DNA from: Ignavibacteriota bacterium | GTDB lineage: Bacteria; Bacteroidota; Ignavibacteria; UBA10030; UBA6906 | Assembly: GCA_016707525.1 (NCBI GenBank) | Contig: JADJHP010000003.1 | Location: forward strand, 186,001 to 250,000 | Reading direction: 5' to 3' | DNA: 64,000 nucleotides | Part shown: piece after piece, positions 1 through 9,239 of the stretch | How positions within the stretch are numbered: position 1 is the first letter of the stretch | Layout of the letters: every line of letters starts with the position of its first letter | Notes under the pieces: generated by a model | Told to the model about the DNA's origin: nothing | What the model saw: the letters and a program-made list of their open reading frames with translations, nothing else | Databases searched by the model: none | Program-made: the position numbers and the translations under genes

Positions 1-287
1 TCGCGATCATCCCGGCGGCGTTCGCGACGACGTACCCCGTCCTCGGGACGCTGAATATCATGGGACTGCGTTCGCCCGAAAGTGCGATCCTGTCGGCGGT
101 CATCTTCAATGCCCTGATCATCATCGCGCTGATCCCGCTGGCGCTCACAGGTGTGAGGTATGTGCCGATGAGCGCTGCTTCACTCCTGCGGCGACATCTC
201 CTCATCTACGGTGTCGGCGGATTGCTCGTGCCATTCGCCGGGATCAAGGCCATCGACATGCTCCTCACGGTTCTCGGGTTGACGTGA
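1..287 (+). CDS. kdpB: K+-transporting ATPase subunit B, C-terminal end (partial)
   Basis: Only the last 94 codons are in the window; the reading frame enters at base 3 and stops with TGA at 285-287. The visible protein begins AIIPAAFATTYPVLGTLNIM and ends in the last membrane helices (ALIPLAL, then GLLVPFAGIKAIDMLLTVLG), which I recognise as the C-terminus of KdpB, the P-type ATPase subunit that drives the KdpFABC high-affinity potassium pump. The catalytic P- and N-domains lie outside the window. KdpB is normally followed at once by kdpC, but here the next gene is kdpE on the opposite strand, 73 bases away, so kdpC is missing from its usual place. The convergent kdpDE pair supports the assignment. 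Confidence 0.93.
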   Translation, partial: AIIPAAFATTYPVLGTLNIMGLRSPESAILSAVIFNALIIIALIPLALTGVRYVPMSAASLLRRHLLIYGVGGLLVPFAGIKAIDMLLTVLGLT

Positions 288-303
288 CCTCCACAATACG
301 AAC

Positions 304-338
304 GGCGGATGGTTCCCTCCCCGGGGGCACCACCCGCC
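304..338. terminator. Hairpin between convergent kdpB and kdpE
   Basis: Arms 304-313 and 329-338 pair over ten positions with one mismatch around a GC-rich loop. It lies between two gene ends that face each other, where a bidirectional terminator is expected. No U-tract follows on either strand, so the function is inferred from position. Confidence 0.35.
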
Positions 339-359
339 GCAGCACGACCTCCTGGCTGA

Positions 360-1052
360 TCACTCAACGAGCCTGTATCCCACTCCCGCCTCCGTCACAA
401 GAAGCCGGGGCATGGCGGGATCGTTCTCGATCTTCTTTCTCAACTGACCGACAAAGACACGAAGGTACTGGGTCTCTTCGGCATACGTCGGACCCCAGAT
501 CTCCCGCAGCAGATACGAGTGGGTGAGCACTTTCCCGGGATTGCGCACGAAGAGTTCCAGCAGAGAGTACTCTGTGGGGGTCAGTTTGATCTGCTGTCCG
601 CGGACGCTGACGGTACGGGCTGCGATATCGACAGAGAGATCCCCCGCTTCGAACATGCGCTCCTCTTTTCCCGAGAGGCGGTGGCGGAGCAGCGCGCGGA
701 CGCGCGCGAGAAGTTCCCCCGTACGGAAGGGCTTCGTGAGATAGTCATCCGCCCCCCCGTCGAGAGCACCGACGATCGTCTCTTCTGCTTCGCGGACCGA
801 GAGGATGAGGACGGGCACCGACGACCATGTCCGCAGTTGCTGGAGCACCGTCGTTCCGTCCATATCGGGCAACCCGAGGTCAAGAATGACGATGTCCGGA
901 TGATGCGTGGATGCCTGCGCCAGGCCATCGGCCCCGGTCTCCGCCGGCATCACCTTGTACCCTTCCTCTTCGAGTGCACGTTTGAGCAGTCGGCGGATCT
1001 GAACCTCGTCGTCGATGACCAGGATGGTGGCAGGATGGATGGCGGTGCTCAT
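360..1052 (-). CDS. kdpE: KDP operon response regulator KdpE
   Basis: A 230-residue OmpR-family response regulator. The receiver domain has acidic residues D14/D15, phospho-acceptor D58 (VILDLGLPDMDG) and K107 (TKPF). The C-terminal winged helix (about 130-230) carries the usual LTPTEYSLLELF and GVGYRL segments. The ATG at 1050-1052 is chosen because it overlaps the kdpD stop by four bases (ATGA), showing translational coupling; a longer upstream open frame lies inside kdpD and is not used. Phosphorylated KdpE activates kdp structural-gene transcription when potassium is low. Length and motifs are typical of the family. Confidence 0.93.
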   Translation of the reverse strand: MSTAIHPATILVIDDEVQIRRLLKRALEEEGYKVMPAETGADGLAQASTHHPDIVILDLGLPDMDGTTVLQQLRTWSSVPVLILSVREAEETIVGALDGGADDYLTKPFRTGELLARVRALLRHRLSGKEERMFEAGDLSVDIAARTVSVRGQQIKLTPTEYSLLELFVRNPGKVLTHSYLLREIWGPTYAEETQYLRVFVGQLRKKIENDPAMPRLLVTEAGVGYRLVE

Positions 1053-3721
1053 GTCAGTTGTACCGTTGGTGGTGGAGAACCAAGGGGCAAACGGATGGTG
1101 AACTGTACCCCTCCTTCGGCGCGGTTGGCGCAACTGATCGCCCCACCGTGGGCAAGGACGATCCCCTGCGAGATCGAGAGGCCCAGGCCCGTCCCACCGG
1201 CCCGGGTGTCTTTCCCCCGGAAGAACTTCTGAAAGACCCGGTCGACCTCGCCGGCGGGGATCCCTTTCCCGTTGTCGGCCACGGAGAGCACGCACTCATT
1301 CCCCTCCACGCGGGCGTCAACGATGATCCGTGTCGCCCCCTCGGCGTGGATCACGGCATTCCTGATGATATTCACCAGTGCCTGTTCCAGGAGTCCTTGA
1401 TCCGCCTGGATCAGGGGGAGGGATTCCGCAACGGAGATACGCACCTCGTGATTGTGGAGCACCTCCTCGAGTTTGCGCACAGCAGTGCCGACGAGATCAG
1501 CGACATCGCACCACGACTTCCGGAGTTTCAGCAGGCCGGACTCCAGGCGCGTCATATCCAGCAAATTCTGGACCAGCGTGTTGAGGCGATCCGCCCCCTC
1601 GCGGATCTCACGGACGATCTCGCGGACCCTCCCGCCCTCCTCATCGGCATGGTTGTCCAACTGGTCCGTCGCACCCATGATCGCTGCTACGGGCGTCCGG
1701 AACTCATGCGACAGCGTATCGAACAGTGTACGATACAGCCGTTCTGATTCCGCAACGACCAGGGTCTTCCTCGTCAGGTCGTGCAGCTGTTCCCGTTCAA
1801 ATGCCGACGAGATCTGACCGAGGAACGCCTGGAATAATGCATCCTGGTCGATCGTGAACGGCTCCCCGGACTGCACGTGGACGCCTATGACACCGAGGGG
1901 GTAGCGCGGGCCGGACAGGGGGTGATACGTGGCGAGCGCTGAGGGCAGCGTGTCGGTGAACCGTCCGGCCTTGTGCTCGTTCCAGTAGACCCATGCCGCG
2001 ACGCCGAACTCCTTCTGGTCCACGGCAAAACTGCTGGCGGCGTGGGCCTCGGTGAATATGTCGCCGTCCGATTGGCTGAGCAACACGGCAGTGTCCGCGG
2101 AGAATGTCTGCCGGATGCTCTCCACCGCAGCCCTGGCCACGTCATCCTGCGTCCGTGCGCGCGAGAGTTCCTTCGTCAGTGCGAACAGTGCGGTCGCATG
2201 CTGTTCACGCAGGCGGAGGTTCTTTTCTCTCGCCCTGATCTTTGCGGTGAGCACCCCCGTCACGGCGGCGACGCAGAAGTAGAGCCCGAACATCAGGACA
2301 TCCTGCAGCAACCCGATCGCGAAGGTGAATGTCGGCGGGATGAAGAAGAAGTTCCACAGGACCGCGCTGAGGGCGGCGGCGAGGAGGACCGGGCCGGCAT
2401 CCAGCTTGAGCGGGAGGAGCACCACGGCAAAAAGCAGGAATAACGAGACGGACTGGTATCCGAGCATGTCCTGCAGGGGGTAGAGCGCGACCGCCACAGC
2501 GATCGTCACCGTGGCGGCGATCAGATACTGCTTGAGCCCCGACCGTATCTCCGGCAGCCAATCACGTCCAGGAAATGCCCGCACGGATCCCGTCCCGCCG
2601 ACCACGTAAATGTCGAGATCACCGCTACGCTCGATAAGCTTGTCGAGCAAGCTCTGCCCGATATGTGCTTTCCCGGTCGGCTTGCCGACGAGGAGCTGGG
2701 TCACGCGCCTGTCCCGCGCTACGCGGAGCAGGCCCTCCACCACATTGTCGTCAGCGGTCGTAACGATCTCGGCACCAAGCTCGCGTGCAAGTTTGATATT
2801 GGCGTCCAGCCGCTCACGTTCGGCGGGCGAGAGCGTGCGGGAGCGCTCCACATAGACCGCGATCCACGGGGCGTCCATCGCATAGGCGGTGCGGCGCGCC
2901 CAGCGTATGAGCTTCACGGTGTTCGGGCTGGCACTGATGCCGACAAGGATCCGCTGTCCGGACTTCACGGCACCTTCGCTCTGCCGCCCCTTCATCATAT
3001 CCTGAAGCTGATGATCCACCCGCTCCGCCACGAGGCGGAGTGCCATTTCGCGGAGAGCCGTGAGGTTGCTTGTCCTGAAGAAATGGCGGACCGCCTCGCG
3101 TGAGCGCTCGGGCGCATAGACCTTCCCTTCGGCAAGTCGCTTGAGAAGCTCTTCCGGAGGGAGGTCGACGATCTCGACGGCATCGGCCCGTTCAAGGATC
3201 GAATCAGGGATGGTCTCGCGGATCACGATGCCCGTGATCTGTGCAACGGTGTCCGCCCGGCTTTCGAGGTGTTGGATATTCAGGGTGGTGTAGACATCGA
3301 TGCCGGCGTCGAGGAGTTCGGTCACATCCTGGTGGCGGCGAAGATGGCGGCTTTCCGGGGCATTGGTGTGGGCGAGCTCATCGACGAGGACGAGTCCGGG
3401 CCGTCGGCGCAGGATCTCATCCACATCCATCTCCCCGATCAACCGTCCACGGTACTCGATCGACTTCCGGGGGAGAATTTCCAGGCCGTCAAGAAGCGCC
3501 TCCGTCTCCTTCCGGCCGTGGGTCTCGACATAGCCTACGAGCACGGAGCCCCCCTTCGACTGCGCTTCACGTGCAGCCATCAGCATGTCGTAGGTTTTGC
3601 CCACCCCCGCGCACATGCCGAGGAAGACCTTCAGCCGGCCGTGCTTGCCGCGCTCCTCGTCACGCCGGAGAGAATCCAGCAGATGGTCCGGATCGGGCCG
3701 ATGTGGATCGCCAGATGTCAC
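1049..3721 (-). CDS. kdpD: Osmosensitive K+ channel histidine kinase KdpD
   Basis: An 890-residue full-length KdpD. The N-terminal KdpD domain has a Walker A motif, GMCAGVGKT (35-43), followed by a universal-stress-protein-like domain (about 250-370). Four closely spaced membrane helices follow (about 395-495), then a GAF-like region, the HisKA box SHEFRTP (His near 669) and a HATPase domain with DNGKGIP and GTGLGLS. It senses potassium limitation at the inner membrane and phosphorylates KdpE, encoded immediately downstream with a four-base overlap. The start is GTG at 3719-3721 with a poor Shine-Dalgarno sequence. kdpDE is transcribed toward kdpB. Confidence 0.93.
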   Translation of the reverse strand: MTSGDPHRPDPDHLLDSLRRDEERGKHGRLKVFLGMCAGVGKTYDMLMAAREAQSKGGSVLVGYVETHGRKETEALLDGLEILPRKSIEYRGRLIGEMDVDEILRRRPGLVLVDELAHTNAPESRHLRRHQDVTELLDAGIDVYTTLNIQHLESRADTVAQITGIVIRETIPDSILERADAVEIVDLPPEELLKRLAEGKVYAPERSREAVRHFFRTSNLTALREMALRLVAERVDHQLQDMMKGRQSEGAVKSGQRILVGISASPNTVKLIRWARRTAYAMDAPWIAVYVERSRTLSPAERERLDANIKLARELGAEIVTTADDNVVEGLLRVARDRRVTQLLVGKPTGKAHIGQSLLDKLIERSGDLDIYVVGGTGSVRAFPGRDWLPEIRSGLKQYLIAATVTIAVAVALYPLQDMLGYQSVSLFLLFAVVLLPLKLDAGPVLLAAALSAVLWNFFFIPPTFTFAIGLLQDVLMFGLYFCVAAVTGVLTAKIRAREKNLRLREQHATALFALTKELSRARTQDDVARAAVESIRQTFSADTAVLLSQSDGDIFTEAHAASSFAVDQKEFGVAAWVYWNEHKAGRFTDTLPSALATYHPLSGPRYPLGVIGVHVQSGEPFTIDQDALFQAFLGQISSAFEREQLHDLTRKTLVVAESERLYRTLFDTLSHEFRTPVAAIMGATDQLDNHADEEGGRVREIVREIREGADRLNTLVQNLLDMTRLESGLLKLRKSWCDVADLVGTAVRKLEEVLHNHEVRISVAESLPLIQADQGLLEQALVNIIRNAVIHAEGATRIIVDARVEGNECVLSVADNGKGIPAGEVDRVFQKFFRGKDTRAGGTGLGLSISQGIVLAHGGAISCANRAEGGVQFTIRLPLGSPPPTVQLT

Positions 3722-3805
3722 AATCGCTCACATGAGATCGGTCAATGATGCCATCACGCCTGCACCATCGGGGCAGGCAACGGAACATACGAAAGCGCCC
3801 CGTCA

Positions 3806-3817
3806 GAAGTTAACTTC
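3806..3817. promoter_or_regulatory. 12-bp perfect palindrome upstream of kdpD
   Basis: GAAGTTAACTTC is a perfect dyad 89 bases upstream of the kdpD start, in the 176-base gap between the GH20 gene and kdpD. It could be an operator. There is no independent evidence for a bound protein, and I found no convincing -35/-10 pair here. Confidence 0.25.
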
Positions 3818-3838
3818 GCAGGCGGGCGTAAGAAACTT

Positions 3839-3872
3839 AAAAAAGGGCTTTTCCTGAGGACGGAAAGAGGCC
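3839..3872 (-). terminator. Likely terminator of the glycosidase cluster
   Basis: Read on the minus strand, an imperfect hairpin (3845-3872) is followed by six T residues (3839-3844). It begins about 26 bases after the GH20 stop codon at 3898. The stem is interrupted, so the call rests on the T-run and the position. Confidence 0.4.
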
Positions 3873-3897
3873 GGATCCGGGCACGGGCCGCGGAGGA

Positions 3898-6111
3898 CTA
3901 TTCTACCACGATCTCATCCGCGAACAGGAACGACTCGCCTCCGGCTGCCTGATGCCATGCAGGAAGCGGCCCCGGATTCTTCGCGATCACTTTCACGAAA
4001 CGGCCCTTCACCCCGGAGAAGGCGGCCGTGAAGTCGCGGACCACCGTCCCATCCTCCTTCTGATCCACGGTCGTCACGGCCTCACCCGCCAGGGCATACT
4101 CCCGCCCATCGGCCGAGATCCAGAACTGCACACGGGATGGCATGAGGATCCATGAGTAGCTTGCCTGCAAGAATCCCATGCTGATGCGATGGATCTCCGT
4201 CTGCTCACTCAGATCCATGATGGCTTCCACATCCTGCCCCTGATATCCCTGCCAGCGACCATCCTTGAAGTCATCCGATCCGCGGAGGCCGTCCGTCAGC
4301 GCCAGCGGTCCGCCGGCCGCATACGCAGGATCGTACGTGCTGTACGTCGCATGCAGCGCGGTGAGACGGCCGATCGCACGGTGGACAAGGAAGTGCTTCT
4401 CTGCAACAGGCCATGCCTTCTTTCCCGTGAAGACACGTGCCTTGATCATCGATGATCGATCGAGTACAAACGGTCCGGCAGAGACCGCGGACCGCATGGT
4501 GGGTTCGGAGCCATCGGTGGTATAGCGGATCTCCCGGTCGCCGAAAGGTGTCGTGCACCTCACCCTGAGAACGCCGTCGACACCTGTGGTGTCTTTCTCG
4601 ATGAGCACAAGCTTGTCGAGGTCCAGCAATTGTGCGCCGAGACGGTCATACTTCGCCAGCACCCGGTCGCGCCACCAGCCCCGGTTCTCGCGATCCCAGA
4701 GCACCGCGTACGTGTTCTTCAGGCCATGCAGCTCTTCAAAGAGCCCCCGCATCAGCTCCTTCGTCCGGATGATGTTGCTCCCCGTCGGTGACCGCATGGT
4801 CTTCGCCAGCTCGGCGCGCACGATGTTCTTCTTCCCGGTGAACGCCACCCTGTCCGCAGCGAACACCGCCGCATCGAGCACCTCCTTGTGGAGGAGGGCC
4901 TTCGCACGGAGAGTCTCCAGGGCGGAGCGAAGCGCGGCCGCCTCACGGACAACCCGTTCATTCAGCGCCACCGCCGCGGCGTCAACCTCTCCCGGATAGA
5001 TCTCCAGCATACTGGTCCAGACCGCTCCGTCGGTCACGATGCCCCTGATCGGCATCGAGCGGAGGGAATCAAACCGGTACAAGGTCGCGGCGACATCCGG
5101 TGCCCCGAAAAACAATGCGTCAAACGATCGATCGAAGGCCCTGCTTCGCACCCGGAGATCTTCCTTCGCCGCCTCACCTTTCAGCGGCCGCGCAGGGGAC
5201 CATGAACACTCGGCCCCCCAGAGGAGGCCGTGCCAGTTGTACGCACCGAGGTTCTCGCCGTCGTCGACCCATACGGTGTTCATCATGCCCATGGTCCCCA
5301 GCGCAGCACCGTCGCGGACATAGTTCGAGATATTCACGCTTGCGACGGACATGTTCGGCCACACATTCCCCCAGCAGTTCACGCCGGGCGCGACCATGAA
5401 GTCGAACCCTGTCTTCTTGAACGGCAAAATGGCATCGTCAAAGCTGTCCGCGAGATGATACCCCCACGACACAATGATGAGATCCTTCGGCAGCCGGTCG
5501 ATGATCTGCGGATTGTTCACCGCGATATCACCCCACATCATCAGGCGTTTGCCATAGGGTTTCACAAGGGCATCGACCCTCCCGATGTGATAGGCGTAGA
5601 CCCCTCCGGCGCCCATCGAATCCACCATTCTCCGCGCGGGGCCTTCGCCGAGCCCGGATACCTCATCGCTGTTGATATGGAAGAGGCGGCTCTCGTACGA
5701 CGGAACGATCTCGGCGAAGACATCCTTCAGATAGTCGTAGGTCTTCTCCACGGCCGGACTCACGACCCACGCATTCTCCGCCATGGGGCGGTAGAAGGGG
5801 ATCGCCAGAGTGTGTTCCATGTGGCCGAACGGCTGCGCATTCCCGATGAGCTCGATGTGGTGCAAGCGGGCAACAGCGGCAAGTTCCGCCACCTGCTCCG
5901 GTGTGATCCCGTCCGCCGGCGCAACATCCGGATGGGACCGGAGCCGGAACACATGCTCCGTATAGAGGGTAAGGGAATTCTGTTTGTACTCCGCAAGCGT
6001 TGCAATGATCTCCTTGAGATAGGCCATCGTCGGTATCGGCCCACGGCTGATGTCCAGCATGACCCCGCGGTACCGCAGTCCCGGCCAGTCCATGATCGTC
6101 ATGCAGGGCAC
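3898..6111 (-). CDS. GH20 beta-N-acetylhexosaminidase, main part after a frameshift
   Basis: This frame carries the catalytic barrel and C-terminal domains of a family 20 glycoside hydrolase, which removes terminal beta-linked GlcNAc or GalNAc from glycans. Seen directly: the barrel entry RYRGVMLDISRG, the catalytic HINSDEV motif (family HxGGDE, with the assisting D and acid/base E adjacent), a chitobiase-type sandwich containing IRYTTDGSEPT, and a discoidin-like C-terminal domain. ATG 6111 is not the natural start: homologous protein (ending YGVQTLKQLI and so on) continues upstream in this frame to about 6212, where it joins the 6147-6629 frame after loss of one base. Together the two parts make a secreted enzyme of about 910 residues. 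Confidence 0.82.
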   Translation of the reverse strand: MPCMTIMDWPGLRYRGVMLDISRGPIPTMAYLKEIIATLAEYKQNSLTLYTEHVFRLRSHPDVAPADGITPEQVAELAAVARLHHIELIGNAQPFGHMEHTLAIPFYRPMAENAWVVSPAVEKTYDYLKDVFAEIVPSYESRLFHINSDEVSGLGEGPARRMVDSMGAGGVYAYHIGRVDALVKPYGKRLMMWGDIAVNNPQIIDRLPKDLIIVSWGYHLADSFDDAILPFKKTGFDFMVAPGVNCWGNVWPNMSVASVNISNYVRDGAALGTMGMMNTVWVDDGENLGAYNWHGLLWGAECSWSPARPLKGEAAKEDLRVRSRAFDRSFDALFFGAPDVAATLYRFDSLRSMPIRGIVTDGAVWTSMLEIYPGEVDAAAVALNERVVREAAALRSALETLRAKALLHKEVLDAAVFAADRVAFTGKKNIVRAELAKTMRSPTGSNIIRTKELMRGLFEELHGLKNTYAVLWDRENRGWWRDRVLAKYDRLGAQLLDLDKLVLIEKDTTGVDGVLRVRCTTPFGDREIRYTTDGSEPTMRSAVSAGPFVLDRSSMIKARVFTGKKAWPVAEKHFLVHRAIGRLTALHATYSTYDPAYAAGGPLALTDGLRGSDDFKDGRWQGYQGQDVEAIMDLSEQTEIHRISMGFLQASYSWILMPSRVQFWISADGREYALAGEAVTTVDQKEDGTVVRDFTAAFSGVKGRFVKVIAKNPGPLPAWHQAAGGESFLFADEIVVE

Positions 6112-6146
6112 CTCGTGTCCCGAGGCATTGACTCTGATGAGCTGCT

Positions 6147-6629
6147 TCAGAGTCTGGACGCCATAGAAAACGCCTGTCCCGGTGTTCCCCGCGATGATGA
6201 TCCTGGCAGGGTGATCTGCACAACGTATCCCTCGTCCCCCAGACTGTCCACCACGGAAAGGATCGTCGCCGGAAGCGCCTTGCGGACCGCTGCGTCGCGC
6301 CCGATCCTGCCTATGAGGATCGATCTCGAAGACGCTTTGCGCGTGCCGGACAGCATGACCCCCATGGACGCCCGGAGTTCATTTCTCAGCATCGATGCCG
6401 CGAAGGAATCTTCCGCATCCCCGGCGCGGCCGGGCACGAGAACAACGTCCTTCGTGAAGGTGAAGGACCCATCCTGCCTGTCAATACTCCGGGGTGTAGG
6501 GATCAGTGGGTACGGTCCTGCCGGGGCGTACTCCCCGCGCGGTTGCGCATGCGCAGGGATGCTCTGACCACACACGACCGCCGCGGCGGCGAAGCTCAAC
6601 ATCAACACGATGTTTCTGACTGATGGCAT
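6147..6629 (-). CDS. GH20 beta-N-acetylhexosaminidase, N-terminal part before the frameshift
   Basis: ATG 6627-6629 is preceded by AAGGGA and starts with a signal peptide (MPSVRNIVLMLSFAAAAVV, cleavage likely after AHA). The mature part has the GH20 N-terminal alpha/beta domain, with YPLIPTPRSI near its start and DEGYVVQIT near its end. After about residue 145 the frame becomes nonsense and stops at 6147, while the correct sense continues in the next frame. Restoring one base in the G-run at 6207-6210 (plus strand) gives YVVQITPARIIIAGNTG, normal for the family. The gene is either frameshifted or affected by a homopolymer sequencing error; I favour the latter. Confidence 0.75.
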   Translation of the reverse strand: MPSVRNIVLMLSFAAAAVVCGQSIPAHAQPRGEYAPAGPYPLIPTPRSIDRQDGSFTFTKDVVLVPGRAGDAEDSFAASMLRNELRASMGVMLSGTRKASSRSILIGRIGRDAAVRKALPATILSVVDSLGDEGYVVQITLPGSSSRGTPGQAFSMASRL

Positions 6630-6728
6630 AGCCGTTCCCTTATGAAAGGTCATTGGTCGAGAGTGATCGCCGAAATGATCGCGGTGCAGCGGCCACACCG
6701 TGGCAGCGAGACCGCGGACATCACCCTG

Positions 6729-9239
6729 TTAGTCGATACTCACCGTCTGTTCCGGCACATTCCAGCCGCTGACCGTGATCCGGGCGTCGCGCGGTATTCG
6801 GCCCGTGCCGGCCTCAAGGATCACGCTCTCCGTCGTGCCCGGCACGACCGACACATAATTGTCGCTGTAGAAGACCGGCAGTATCCGTTTGCCCGTTACC
6901 GCGTCGATGAGTGCTACACGCAGGAAGAAGGCGAGCGGGTTGCCCTCCGGATTCTGGATGGACACTTCGATCCGGTTGTCCGCGATCCTCCGCGCAGAGA
7001 TCCTGGCGGGTGCCGGAGACATCCGCTGAAGCCCTGTGAAGACGCCATTGGAATCGGGGAACCAGCAGAGATTCCGGTCCACCCTCTGCTTGTGCAGGTC
7101 GAGCAGCACAAGTTCAAGGAATCCCCCTTCGGCGCCGAAGCTCTGTTTGAAGACACGGCGGATGGTGTCGATCCTCTGCACCATCGACGGCCCGACCTCC
7201 ACGAACCACTGGAACGCGAGGTCACGTTTCCCCGCAGGTGTGATGGTCCACGCCTGCACCATCAGATCGTGCAGCGGGCGGAAGGTGTTGTTCACCACCA
7301 TCAACATGCCGTCCGCGGGATCGCACATGATGTGAACAGGCCGGTTCGCGTGGTGCAAACCGTACAATCCCGCATTCGGGTCCAGCCACGGATCATACAT
7401 CTGTCCGCGCATGGCACTCCAGGGGTTCTGCGTCTTCCAGATGATGACCCCTGTGTACCAATCCCACATGTGCGCCTGGTGCCCTTCCATCAGCGCGCGG
7501 TACTGGTCGTAGTTCACGAGCTGTGCCCTGTCCAGATACCCTTTCAGGTCAGCGGGTTTCCCGTATGCGTCGAGATTCCTGCCGTACCCCTGGAACTTGT
7601 GATACCGCCACACCGAGTCGACGCGACGCGTGGCTTCGTCGGGCATCACCAGGTTCCCCGGCGGGATGAACCGCTCGAGTGAGGCCATGTCATTGAGGCC
7701 GACCGAGCCCGTTTCGGAATTGAAGGGGAATGAACGAAAATCCCAGAAGTGCTTGTTCGACTGGACGGAGTAGGGGCCGTCGCCGTTCCCGCCGAGCGCA
7801 TTCAACGACATGCTGTCAGCGTTGGAATAGGTGAAGAAATATCGCGTACCATCGAGTGACGGCAGGATCGTGTCCTGCACTGCGGCGAGGATATCCTGCG
7901 GGGGCGGGATCTCATTGCCACCACAGTAGAAGGCAAGCGATGGATGGTTCCTCAGCATGCGGACCTGATCTGCCACCGAGCGGATGAAGAGCGCGTGATC
8001 ATCCGGATAGCCACGGCGCGTCCACTGGTCCTCTTTCTTCATGGGATCGAGCCATTTGCCGTTGCAGTCTCCCGACATCCAGAGATCCTGCATGACCAGG
8101 ATCCCGTAGCGGTCACATGCTTCGTAGAACTCCGGCCGTTCGGTGAGTCCTCCGCCCCAGATCCGTATCAGGTTGAGGTTCATGTCGCGATGGAATCTGA
8201 TCTCGGCATCATAGCGCGTGACGGACAGGCGCAGCATGGCATCGGAGACGATCCAGTTCCCTCCCCTCGCGAAGATCCGCTGCCCGTTCACTCGTACCTC
8301 GCGGCTCCGCGTCTCCGTGTTCCATATCGCGGTGACCTCGCGAATGCCGGTGGTGACCGTCATCGCATCAAGGATCTCACCCCCATCACGGGAGAATGCA
8401 ATATCAACGGGTGTGAGCGTCTGCGGGCCGTAACCGCTCGGCCACCAGAGCCCGGGCTCCTGCACCGTGACATCAGGAAGACGGACCGTCCGCGACGTTT
8501 TCGCTGGAATGGCGACTTCCGTGCTGACGGTCTTTCCCGCCACAGTGCACCGGACGGTCCCGCTGACCGTCTCCGGGGTGGGGTTCTCGACGTCCACCGT
8601 GGTACGCAGCGTCGCCGGCGCCTGCGGCCCCTCGGGGAATCGTACACCCGGCACGACGGTCAGAATATGTGGATCCTTGAGCAGAATGGCGCCGGTCTCT
8701 TCAAAGGTGACGATGTCCCAGATCCCGGTATTCCTATCGCGTATCGGCTGGATCCAATCCCAGCCTGCGGTATACTGACTGGCAACATTCCTTCCGATCG
8801 TTCCGTCACCCCCCTGCCCACCGTTGGGATCGCCCGGGGTACCGGCCGGGTACACGATCACGGCCAACCGGTTGTTGCCGTCGGCGGAGAGCAGAGTCGT
8901 GACATTGTACGACTGGCGGAGGAACATGCCGGTATGGGTACGCGCGGTGAGCCGGTGGCCATTCAGGAAGATATCGCATCCGTAGTTGACACCGCGCAGG
9001 CGCAGCCATGCCTGCCTGTTCCCCTGCGGGGGCGTACTCCGGAGATCCTTCACGAACCAGTAGGTATAGGTCTCGCGTCCGGCATGATAGATATCCGGAA
9101 TGCTGGCATTGTTCATCCCATAGAAGGGATCAGGAACGAGTCCGTTCTTCAGCAACGTGGTCAGCACCGTTCCGGGAACAGTGGCAGGCATCCAACCGGC
9201 GAGCGGGTACGCTGAGAGGGACAGGGCCTCTCCCTGCAC
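6729..9239 (-). CDS. GH2 glycosidase, endo-beta-mannosidase / exo-glucosaminidase-like
   Basis: An 836-residue frame (GTG at 9237-9239) with the family 2 layout: jelly-roll (WMPATVPGTVL, DPFYGMNN), immunoglobulin-like sandwich, then the TIM barrel. In the barrel I see RIWGGG, the acid/base motif GGNEIPPP and the likely nucleophile in NSETGSVG. The VPGTVL..DPFYGMNN..GRETYTYWF pattern is closest to plant-type endo-beta-mannosidase and exo-beta-glucosaminidase relatives, so the substrate is probably a mannoside or glucosaminide; the exact specificity is inferred. The true N-terminus is probably in another frame at 9161-9418 (lipoprotein signal), joined by a one-base indel near 9271-9275. It sits between the GH20 gene and another secreted enzyme in one operon. 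Confidence 0.8.
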   Translation of the reverse strand: MQGEALSLSAYPLAGWMPATVPGTVLTTLLKNGLVPDPFYGMNNASIPDIYHAGRETYTYWFVKDLRSTPPQGNRQAWLRLRGVNYGCDIFLNGHRLTARTHTGMFLRQSYNVTTLLSADGNNRLAVIVYPAGTPGDPNGGQGGDGTIGRNVASQYTAGWDWIQPIRDRNTGIWDIVTFEETGAILLKDPHILTVVPGVRFPEGPQAPATLRTTVDVENPTPETVSGTVRCTVAGKTVSTEVAIPAKTSRTVRLPDVTVQEPGLWWPSGYGPQTLTPVDIAFSRDGGEILDAMTVTTGIREVTAIWNTETRSREVRVNGQRIFARGGNWIVSDAMLRLSVTRYDAEIRFHRDMNLNLIRIWGGGLTERPEFYEACDRYGILVMQDLWMSGDCNGKWLDPMKKEDQWTRRGYPDDHALFIRSVADQVRMLRNHPSLAFYCGGNEIPPPQDILAAVQDTILPSLDGTRYFFTYSNADSMSLNALGGNGDGPYSVQSNKHFWDFRSFPFNSETGSVGLNDMASLERFIPPGNLVMPDEATRRVDSVWRYHKFQGYGRNLDAYGKPADLKGYLDRAQLVNYDQYRALMEGHQAHMWDWYTGVIIWKTQNPWSAMRGQMYDPWLDPNAGLYGLHHANRPVHIMCDPADGMLMVVNNTFRPLHDLMVQAWTITPAGKRDLAFQWFVEVGPSMVQRIDTIRRVFKQSFGAEGGFLELVLLDLHKQRVDRNLCWFPDSNGVFTGLQRMSPAPARISARRIADNRIEVSIQNPEGNPLAFFLRVALIDAVTGKRILPVFYSDNYVSVVPGTTESVILEAGTGRIPRDARITVSGWNVPEQTVSID

